Source of the DNA: a virus
Reading direction: 5' to 3' (one strand)
Virus record (IMG/VR): IMGVR_UViG_3300009129_000044
Span: 1 to 36,910 of that record
DNA length: 36,910 nucleotides
The notes beneath the pieces are model-generated. The model saw only the letters and a program-made list of their open reading frames with translations. It was not told the origin of the DNA and made no database searches. The position numbers were made by a program, and so were the translations under genes. Each line of letters starts with the position of its first letter. Positions within the stretch are counted from its first letter, which is position 1. Positions 31,821 to 36,910 of the stretch are shown in pieces.

Positions 31821-32474
31821 ATGAAGAATACAAAAATAATTATCACAGCCCTTTTGGGGCTTTTTATTAACGTCGCTTCTGCAGAGAATTATTCTGCTGA
31901 AATTAGGTATACCTCTGATTATTTTTATCGGGGAGCCCTCAAGTCAGACCAAGCCGTTCAGTCGAGTGTTGGATTGTCGGCTTCAGGTGGTGGACTTGGT
32001 TTTTCTGCAGGTGCATTCACCAATCAAGCTGTTGATTCGGGCTCCGACACTTATATTTTAAGCGCAGGAATTTCCAAAAGCTTTGTTGACGAGCTGTTGT
32101 CAGCTTATGTTGGGGTTAACCATGTTGAAGATGTTGCCGGGGCTGCTGCTTTAGAGGCTCAAGTTTCCATTGGGTTAAACTGGCCCTTATCTCCAAATTT
32201 AAGTGTTTATAGAGATCTTGACGATTCTTTATATACTTATGAGCTCGCCTTGAGTCATGAACTTGATTTAGAAGTTCTTTCTTTAGGTCTTAACGGTTCG
32301 ATTGGGAATACGGAAACGAGTTCTTCGGCTGATAATAGTTATTATACCGTAGGAGCCGTTGCTTCTCGCTCTTTGAGCGATAATTCCACTGTTTCCCTTG
32401 GGGTCACTCATGTTGACTCTGATACTATCTCTAACGAGTATGTATTTGATTTTGGCGTAGCTATTAAATTTTAA
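31821..32474 (+). CDS. Outer-membrane beta-barrel protein (Gcw_chp-like)
   Basis: 217 residues. Signal peptide to about residue 21 (MKNTKIIITALLGLFINVASA, cleavage before E). The mature part begins ENYSAEIRYTSDYFYRGA, which matches the start of the Gcw_chp family, and shows amphipathic strands (SDTYILSAGIS, DNSYYTVGAVASRSLSDNSTVSLGVTH). The C-terminus is IKF with a final Phe, as in outer-membrane proteins. A TATAAT at 31802-31807 precedes the gene with only a weak -35. A phage-coded outer-membrane protein could change receptor exposure (superinfection exclusion) or nutrient entry. Confidence 0.82.
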   Translation: MKNTKIIITALLGLFINVASAENYSAEIRYTSDYFYRGALKSDQAVQSSVGLSASGGGLGFSAGAFTNQAVDSGSDTYILSAGISKSFVDELLSAYVGVNHVEDVAGAAALEAQVSIGLNWPLSPNLSVYRDLDDSLYTYELALSHELDLEVLSLGLNGSIGNTETSSSADNSYYTVGAVASRSLSDNSTVSLGVTHVDSDTISNEYVFDFGVAIKF

Positions 32475-32499
32475 CCACAACCCTCAACCATCAATCATT

Positions 32500-32736
32500 A
32501 TGGATAACGTAGTAAAAACCATCAAAGGCGCCATCGGCGGCCTTTTTGCCCTGTTAACGTCTATCGTCGGTCTTCTTGTGCTTGCACAAGTGGTCTTCGG
32601 TGAAGCGGCTGGCATGAATGTCATTGGAAATATCCAAGGCATCGTCAACGGCTTTGTAGGTCCTGAAGCTAGCCTCGCTGGCCTCATTACCTTAATGTTG
32701 CTTATAGGCTTGCTTTCCAAGCAAGACGATAAGTAA
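32500..32736 (+). CDS. Small two-TM protein, GC-richer, possible holin or highly expressed membrane protein
   Basis: 78 residues with two hydrophobic segments (GAIGGLFALLTSIVGLLVLAQVVFG; SLAGLITLMLLIGLLS) and a charged tail KQDDK, a class II holin-like layout. Its codons end in C/G much more than neighbouring genes, and it is followed by the strongest terminator in the window, suggesting heavy expression. The leader is C-rich without a Shine-Dalgarno. No endolysin is near. Holin is one candidate; a structural membrane peptide is another. Confidence 0.65.
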   Translation: MDNVVKTIKGAIGGLFALLTSIVGLLVLAQVVFGEAAGMNVIGNIQGIVNGFVGPEASLAGLITLMLLIGLLSKQDDK

Positions 32737-32761
32737 TTCGTTCCCTACAGGGATCTAGATA

Positions 32762-32789
32762 GGAGGGGCTTCGGCCCCTCCTTTTTTTT
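32762..32789 (+). terminator. Strong intrinsic terminator
   Basis: Stem of 8 bp GGAGGGGC / GCCCCTCC with a TTCG tetraloop, then eight Ts. It closes the outer-membrane/holin-like pair and separates it from the next transcription unit. Confidence 0.93.
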
Positions 32790-32809
32790 GCTATAAAAGA
32801 GCCCCTCGG

Positions 32810-32820
32810 CTGTATACTAT
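32810..32820 (+). promoter_or_regulatory. CTGTATACTAT promoter box
   Basis: CTGTATACTAT, then ATG at 32828. Related to the GTGTAnnAT class with an extra TA. No good -35 because the preceding bases are the terminator tail and a GC-rich stretch. Confidence 0.45.
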
Positions 32821-32827
32821 ATAGTAT

Positions 32828-33046
32828 ATGAAAGACGGTTTTAATTTTGATGGCCCTTCTGATTTTGATGAACAGACAGACGCTTTTCGTTTTGAGCTAG
32901 AAGATTTAGTTAATAGATACTTGTCTGAATTTGACATTAATACTTTTACTATAATGGGAGCTCTTCAAGAAAAGATAATAGAAATGTCTCAATTGGGCAA
33001 TTTTGATATGGAGATACCTTTAGATGACGAAGAAGAAGAAAAGTAA
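32828..33046 (+). CDS. Small acidic protein
   Basis: 72 residues, strongly acidic, ending LDDEEEEK. Contains FDFN/DFD-rich phrases (FNFDGPSDFDEQTDAF). No family recognised. Its 3' end overlaps the start of a very basic gene by 23 bases. Confidence 0.6.
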   Translation: MKDGFNFDGPSDFDEQTDAFRFELEDLVNRYLSEFDINTFTIMGALQEKIIEMSQLGNFDMEIPLDDEEEEK

Positions 33047-33179
33047 AACCCCCAAGATTGAACCCCCTCCCCCCAAAAAAAATAATTCAAATGGCAAGGG
33101 GGACAGCCCTAGAAATAATGCTTCTAAGGATTTTAAAAATAATTACGACTCCATAAACTGGAAAACGAAAAAAAAATAA
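33024..33179 (+). CDS. 51-residue very basic protein
   Basis: ATG at 33024 inside the acidic gene. MTKKKKSKTPKIEPPPPKKN start, then Lys/Asn-rich with a WKTKKK end. Low complexity; may be a nucleic-acid-binding peptide. Confidence 0.5.
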   Translation: MTKKKKSKTPKIEPPPPKKNNSNGKGDSPRNNASKDFKNNYDSINWKTKKK

Positions 33180-33197
33180 AAACGGAATTTGAGTCAT

Positions 33198-33207
33198 AGT
33201 GGACTAT
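33198..33207 (+). promoter_or_regulatory. AGTGGACTAT promoter-like box
   Basis: Partial match to the GTGTAnnAT class; ATG 33210 follows after 2 bases, closer than at other sites. Weak evidence. Confidence 0.3.
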
Positions 33208-33209
33208 AT

Positions 33210-33389
33210 ATGAGTAATCGTTATCAGAAAAAATACGCGCAATCAGAAAAGGGCAAAAAGGCCCAAGCTAAGGCGCAAAAGAAATATGATGAAGATAATC
33301 TCGAGAAAAGAAGGCAACAGAAAAGAGACTATATGAGAAAAAAACGCGCGGAAAACCCCAGTTATTGTAAATGGAAAAATAAATCTTGA
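33210..33389 (+). CDS. 59-residue highly basic protein
   Basis: ATG 33210; an upstream TTG at 33189 is less likely. MSNRYQKKYAQSEKGKKAQA followed by KAQKKYDEDNLEKRRQQKRD, helical and basic, with PSYCKWK near the end. Resembles short DNA-binding peptides seen in phages; no function assigned. Confidence 0.6.
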   Translation: MSNRYQKKYAQSEKGKKAQAKAQKKYDEDNLEKRRQQKRDYMRKKRAENPSYCKWKNKS

Positions 33390-33414
33390 CTTTTTTTCTG
33401 CTTTATGTTATTCT
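33386..33414 (+). promoter_or_regulatory. Sigma-70-type promoter with short leader
   Basis: TTGACT (33386-33391), 17-base spacer, TATTCT (33409-33414). Start about 33421; ATG at 33438 gives a ~17-base leader without Shine-Dalgarno. It drives the HTH and sigma-factor genes. Confidence 0.7.
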
Positions 33415-33437
33415 TTGTATATAACGCATAAATAGAC

Positions 33438-34481
33438 ATGTCTAATAAAAAAAATTTTCAGTACCTCGCAAGGCGCAAGGCTTTTCATTTTCATCAGTAT
33501 TGGAATATAAATTATACCGAAAGGTATGGCAATGGTACAGAAAAAGACTTTAAGACTTTTATTAAATCAAAATCTTATGCGTTTGCCAAAGAGATTTTAT
33601 TAAAACGCCTTCGAGAGGACGATCCTGATATTAAAATTAAGGCGGTTCATGGATTTATGTTTCATAAAGACTACAGGTCGATGACCAAGCCTTCATTAAA
33701 AGTAGAAGATTGGGAGCAAATCAGAAAGGCGTCTTTTCCCAACGAACATAATGTTCTTTTTAAATATGAGGTGGAGCGCGAAAACGGGAAAAGTAATCGC
33801 TTCAACGCGACAGATTATGAACGTTTAAAGGGTATAGGCTTTAAATCAGGGGAAGATAATTGGTCTTCTCAAAATAGAAAAGGAAAAATCCTCCCCTTAG
33901 ATAAAAGATCTCACATGATATTCAGGGGTAAATGGATCCCTTGGGATAAAGAATGCAGAGACAATACAAAACAAGAAATTATTAATGCTTTAATCAAGAG
34001 CTCAAATAATAGAAGTAATGCTGCTATTTATTTAAATATTAGCCGTCATAAGCTGTATACCCTAATGTCTCGTTTTCCTGAGATTGATTGGGATAGTAAG
34101 TTCCCCCCAATTCGCCCTTTTTCTACAGTTACTAAGGTTGTTCCTGCCGAGGTTCGTTCTGAGATTCAAAAAAAGGTTATGAAAAAGCGCATGGACGCTG
34201 GTCATGTTCCTTTTCAACTCACTTCGGAACAAGCCAAAAAGAGAGACCAAGGCAAAGAAAAATATTTAAAAAGAATAAGGGCTGAGCGAGAAATTCGCTA
34301 TCTTCACTTAGTTGACTTAGTTAAAAAAGCCCTGCTCGATAATGACAATTATAGGCGTAAGGCTGCCGAATCTCTAGGGTGGAGTTCTAGTTATTTAAGC
34401 AAGGTGATGCAAAGAACCAAGCATATAGTAAACTGGAATAATGATTTTCCAAATGTTAATATTTGCAAGAAATACCTATGA
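33438..34481 (+). CDS. Protein with two FIS-like helix-turn-helix repeats
   Basis: 347 residues. Two similar C-terminal repeats: EIINALIKSSNNRSNAAIYL...SRHKLYTLMSRFPEIDW and LVKKALLDNDNYRRKAAESL...SSYLSKVMQRTKHIVNW, each with a two-helix HTH (NRSNAAIYLNISRHKLYTLM; YRRKAAESLGWSSSYLSKVM) and a following W...(F/D)P phrase. The N-terminal ~170 residues are basic and not recognised. It is translationally coupled (ATGA) to the sigma factor gene, so it may act with it in transcription control. Confidence 0.7.
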   Translation: MSNKKNFQYLARRKAFHFHQYWNINYTERYGNGTEKDFKTFIKSKSYAFAKEILLKRLREDDPDIKIKAVHGFMFHKDYRSMTKPSLKVEDWEQIRKASFPNEHNVLFKYEVERENGKSNRFNATDYERLKGIGFKSGEDNWSSQNRKGKILPLDKRSHMIFRGKWIPWDKECRDNTKQEIINALIKSSNNRSNAAIYLNISRHKLYTLMSRFPEIDWDSKFPPIRPFSTVTKVVPAEVRSEIQKKVMKKRMDAGHVPFQLTSEQAKKRDQGKEKYLKRIRAEREIRYLHLVDLVKKALLDNDNYRRKAAESLGWSSSYLSKVMQRTKHIVNWNNDFPNVNICKKYL

Positions 34482-35521
34482 GCGACCCTCTTTCTGTGCC
34501 AGAGGGTCAATTAGAGGAAACAAGACCTCCCCACCCACAGTCCGACCTTTTCAATTCTTTTTTGCAAAATTATCAAGAAGACATAAAGCGTATTGTTGGT
34601 AAATTTAGATATTCTTCCCATCATTTGGAGCCGGCAGAAATTGCCAGTCGAGCCAACCTCGCCCTTTTAAAAAAGAGAGAGGATATTCTTTATAACTATG
34701 AGGGGGAGTTTGATCACGTTGCTTTTAAAAAATTAGCCTATATGTACGTTAAAAACATTATAGGGTGGAGTCACTATAAGGAAGACAAGGACAAATACGT
34801 TAAAAATAGACTAAATGGCACTCATTCCACAGAGGATGGTCTTAAAACTAGTTTTGAGATAGCAATTGAAATAGAAGGGGAAGAGGATTTAAGCTTTGAA
34901 GCGTTTGATTCTAATGAAAAATTTATCACCCTTTTGCATGTTATCAAGGAATACTGTCATATATTAACGGATGGAGAGTTAAAAATTCTGTCGTGTTTAG
35001 AGATGGGCATGACGCACGAGCAAATATCCGAAAAGTTTAGATTTACTAGGCAAGCCGTTTCTGCCGCCGCCATTAAGCTGTTTGAAAAAGTTAAAGCTCA
35101 TTTTTCTTCCGACGTATTATCGGACCAGACTGCATTCAAGGTGTCAGATGGCAACAAAGCCATTCATGCGTTTTTTTCCTCCTCCGATGGGTTTACGCGC
35201 ATACAATTTAAAGACAGGGAGCCATTAAAAAAGTTTTTATTATCTAACGCCACATTATACACTTGTAAAGAGGTTGCCAGAAAATTCTTAAATGGAAAAT
35301 ATAAACCTCATCAAATAACTACTTTTTGTATTAAAAATAAGTTGATCTTTTGCTTAATAAAACTTGAAGTTAGGCCTAAATTTTCAGAAAAAGAAACTCA
35401 GCGTATTGTAGATTTATATAATAGCGGAAAAAACACTTACGAAATAGCGGATATTTTCGAAACTACTGCTAAAGTAATCGCTGGTAAAAAAGGTCACCTT
35501 TCTAGGCGCGGATTAATTTAA
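34478..35521 (+). CDS. Phage sigma-70-family RNA polymerase sigma factor
   Basis: 347 residues from ATG 34478. A region-2-like part (FLQNYQEDIKRIVGKFRYSS, ASRANLALLKKREDILYNYEGEFDHVAFKKLAYMYVKNIIGWSHY) and a region-4-like HTH (LTDGELKILSCLEMGMTHEQISEKFRFTRQAVSAAAIKLFEKVKAHF) are separated by an acidic linker. A C-terminal extension of ~130 residues ends with another HTH (SEKETQRIVDLYNSGKNTYEIADIFETTAKVIAG). It would direct host RNA polymerase to phage promoters, possibly the GTGTAnnAT boxes that lack a -35. Overlaps the previous gene by 4 bases and the next by 1. Confidence 0.8.
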   Translation: MSDPLSVPEGQLEETRPPHPQSDLFNSFLQNYQEDIKRIVGKFRYSSHHLEPAEIASRANLALLKKREDILYNYEGEFDHVAFKKLAYMYVKNIIGWSHYKEDKDKYVKNRLNGTHSTEDGLKTSFEIAIEIEGEEDLSFEAFDSNEKFITLLHVIKEYCHILTDGELKILSCLEMGMTHEQISEKFRFTRQAVSAAAIKLFEKVKAHFSSDVLSDQTAFKVSDGNKAIHAFFSSSDGFTRIQFKDREPLKKFLLSNATLYTCKEVARKFLNGKYKPHQITTFCIKNKLIFCLIKLEVRPKFSEKETQRIVDLYNSGKNTYEIADIFETTAKVIAGKKGHLSRRGLI

Positions 35522-35694
35522 TGCGCCCGTGGAGCAAACTTAATGCCAAAGGACGGCTTTTGCTTTGCTGTTGCCTCGTTAATATATGGCTGGCTATCAT
35601 TGTGGCCATGGCTGGTAGTTTATTTTGTCTATTTCCCTTTTGCTGTGCCATGTATTGCGGTCTAATGACCCTCTTGCCTTCCTATCAAAAATAA
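35521..35694 (+). CDS. 57-residue Cys-rich membrane peptide
   Basis: ATG overlaps the sigma-factor stop. Contains RLLLCCCLVNIWLAIIVAMA and FCLFPFCCAMYC, i.e. three Cys clusters within or beside hydrophobic stretches. The sequence is plausible as a small two-TM protein; function unknown. Confidence 0.5.
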   Translation: MRPWSKLNAKGRLLLCCCLVNIWLAIIVAMAGSLFCLFPFCCAMYCGLMTLLPSYQK

Positions 35695-35716
35695 TAATCC
35701 AAATTAATTAATTAGA

Positions 35717-35725
35717 GTGTAATAA
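35717..35725 (+). promoter_or_regulatory. GTGTAnnAT-like promoter box
   Basis: GTGTAATAA with ATG 35731 five bases later. No -35. Same class as the boxes listed above. Confidence 0.4.
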
Positions 35726-35730
35726 ATATT

Positions 35731-36036
35731 ATGAGTGATGAAGAAATTTATTTAGACCTGAGAGTAAAAGTTAATGCGGTATCTTTATTTTCAGACCCTC
35801 GGACTGCCTTAGACCTTATAGAGTCCAACGATAGTGTGCAGCTTTATAGCCCCTCTCGTTGGAACGGGGGCGGCCCCGTCAAGATTTCTATGCATGGCGT
35901 GAATATATGTTGCGCCGAATTGCATGAAAGTTCATATAGCGCATTAGCCGAGATCGCAAACTTAAGAGCTGTTGAAGATACTGAGGATAGAATTGATAAA
36001 TTAAATAGCTACCTGTCTGAACTTAAGAAAAAATGA
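35731..36036 (+). CDS. Hypothetical protein, 101 residues
   Basis: Mostly acidic; contains NGGGPVKISMHGVNICCAELHES and a helical C-terminus ending in KKK. Overlaps the next gene by 4 bases. No family recognised. Confidence 0.6.
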   Translation: MSDEEIYLDLRVKVNAVSLFSDPRTALDLIESNDSVQLYSPSRWNGGGPVKISMHGVNICCAELHESSYSALAEIANLRAVEDTEDRIDKLNSYLSELKKK

Positions 36037-36476
36037 CCTTAAGGGATTTATTAAATAAATGCTCTTATAAAAAAACTTTCAATGCGATATACAAAGTTTA
36101 CTTAAAGGGCAAACGATCACAGGATGATATAATCAAAATTGATTCGGCTTATTGTTCTTTTTTTGAAGATCTCAAAAAACTACCCAAATCCAAGTCTTCT
36201 GTTGATAAAATTTATGTAACCGGCGCTAGCGATTGCGATTCGGAACAAATTATTGATGTTTGTTTTTTTGACACAAATAAAGAGGAGTTGTTCGCGCTTG
36301 ACTTCATTAGATGGGGCGAAATAATAGACTTAGAAGTTTTTAGAACTCTTAAACTTTCTGACGAGGAGTGCCTTGCTCATATATTGCATGAAATTACTTT
36401 TTGGGGCTTTGACCAAAAAACATTCGACAAACAAAAAAAATTACTTCGAGATTCCATAGATGAACAAAATAGATGA
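36033..36476 (+). CDS. Hypothetical protein, 147 residues
   Basis: ATG overlaps the previous stop. Basic N-terminus, then a beta/alpha middle (DKIYVTGASDCDSEQIIDVCFFD) and an acidic phrase HEITFWGFDQKTFDKQK. The last 17 bases overlap the next gene. No family recognised. Confidence 0.6.
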   Translation: MTLRDLLNKCSYKKTFNAIYKVYLKGKRSQDDIIKIDSAYCSFFEDLKKLPKSKSSVDKIYVTGASDCDSEQIIDVCFFDTNKEELFALDFIRWGEIIDLEVFRTLKLSDEECLAHILHEITFWGFDQKTFDKQKKLLRDSIDEQNR

Positions 36477-36822
36477 ATCAATTCGCCCGTGGGGGCATTA
36501 TGAAATTTTACTTGACGCTGAATACTGCAAAGTCAAGCGGATTTTTGTTAAACCCAATCAGCGCTTAAGCTATCAGTACCATCATAAAAGGGAAGAAGCA
36601 TGGACTGTTGTGTCAGGAGTGGCCAGAATCACCATAGATGACGTTACTAAGGATTATAAGGGCGGAGAGACCGTATTGATCCCTTTAGGCGCAAAACACC
36701 GTATGGCTAACCCTTTGGGCGATCAGGACATGATCTTGATTGAAGTCCAAACTGGTACATACTTTGGGGAAGATGATATTGTTAGGGTTCAGGACGACTA
36801 TGATCGTCCGAAATCTTTTTAA
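36460..36822 (+). CDS. Mannose-6-phosphate isomerase-type cupin (type II PMI C-terminal domain)
   Basis: 120 residues. IRPWGHYEILLDAEYCKVKRIFVKPNQRLSYQYHHKREEAWTVVSG is the family cupin motif with metal-binding HH and E; IPLGAKHRMANPLG and YFGEDDIVRVQDDY complete it. It interconverts mannose-6-phosphate and fructose-6-phosphate, or acts on a related sugar phosphate, perhaps for surface glycan or glycosylation. Starts inside the previous gene. Confidence 0.88.
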   Translation: MNKIDESIRPWGHYEILLDAEYCKVKRIFVKPNQRLSYQYHHKREEAWTVVSGVARITIDDVTKDYKGGETVLIPLGAKHRMANPLGDQDMILIEVQTGTYFGEDDIVRVQDDYDRPKSF

Positions 36823-36824
36823 AA

Positions 36825-36910
36825 ATGAAGAAAGTTGCTATTAGTGGTTATTTTGATCCCATTCATATCGGCCATCTTGAATACATTAAGTTAGCCAGAG
36901 AACTCGGGGA
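36825..36910 (+). CDS. Cytidylyltransferase-like protein (partial, runs off window)
   Basis: ATG at 36825, two bases after the cupin stop. The visible 28 residues, MKKVAISGYFDPIHIGHLEY and onward, contain the HIGH motif of the glycerol-3-phosphate cytidylyltransferase/RfaE-type nucleotidyltransferases. With the neighbouring cupin it suggests sugar or glycan-precursor activation. The rest lies beyond the window. Confidence 0.8.
   Translation, partial: MKKVAISGYFDPIHIGHLEYIKLARELG

Overview
The window is a continuous piece of a tailed double-stranded DNA phage genome (Caudoviricetes type). It is AT-rich, very tightly packed (stop/start overlaps of 1-17 bases are common) and almost all on the + strand. 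It combines virion proteins, a nearly complete replication module, nucleotide-metabolism enzymes, a phage sigma factor and a tmRNA. A Gram-negative host is suggested by an outer-membrane beta-barrel gene and a lipoprotein-type gene. The host RNA polymerase probably uses ordinary sigma-70 promoters, because several TTGACA/T - 16 to 17 bp - TATAAT-like promoters are readable; this argues against the Bacteroidetes-type promoter. The exact host and habitat cannot be read from the sequence.

Layout. 1-8.0 kb: the 3' part of a giant modular fibre/adhesin gene with repeated domains on Gly/Ser linkers, then a second large unrecognised, presumably virion-associated gene. 8.0-9.7 kb: a small conserved phage protein, a membrane/coiled-coil protein and a lipoprotein-TM protein (possible one-piece spanin). 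9.7-10.06 kb: a complete tmRNA whose tag ends LALAA. 10.07-10.87 kb: a minus-strand kinase-nucleotidyltransferase fusion ending 2 bases from the tmRNA 3' end. 10.9-17.5 kb: HTH-like protein, RecA/UvsX-like recombinase, small nuclease, DnaB-type helicase, primase, Cas4/RecB-like nuclease, Nudix hydrolase. 17.5-19.2 kb: membrane protein with a von Willebrand A-like domain. 19.2-24.2 kb: a split DNA polymerase III alpha: a stand-alone degenerate PHP domain, GMP reductase, a DEDD exonuclease and the polymerase core. 24.2-26.7 kb: a ClpC-like unfoldase keeping a VGF ClpP-docking tripeptide. 26.7-31.8 kb: small genes including a deoxyribosyltransferase-like protein, a possible SSB substitute, a SNase-fold nuclease, dCMP deaminase and a Holliday-resolvase-related endonuclease. 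31.8-32.8 kb: outer-membrane protein and a GC-richer small membrane protein, closed by the strongest terminator in the window. 32.8-35.5 kb: small charged proteins, a two-HTH protein and a sigma-70-family factor. 35.5-36.9 kb: a Cys-rich membrane peptide, two unknowns, a mannose-6-phosphate isomerase-type cupin and the start of a cytidylyltransferase-like gene.

How it fits together. Helicase, primase, polymerase core, proofreading exonuclease, recombinase and nucleases make the phage largely independent for replication, while GMP reductase, dCMP deaminase, Nudix and deoxyribosyltransferase-like proteins adjust nucleotide pools. Two promoter types are visible. One has TTGAC(A/T) plus a -10 and places the predicted transcription start at or within a few bases of the ATG, implying leaderless mRNAs. 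The other is a GTGTAnnAT-like box without a clear -35 a few bases before the start, a candidate target for the phage sigma factor. The tmRNA plus ClpC-like unfoldase is the most striking pairing: together they could tag and degrade stalled translation products with the host ClpP.
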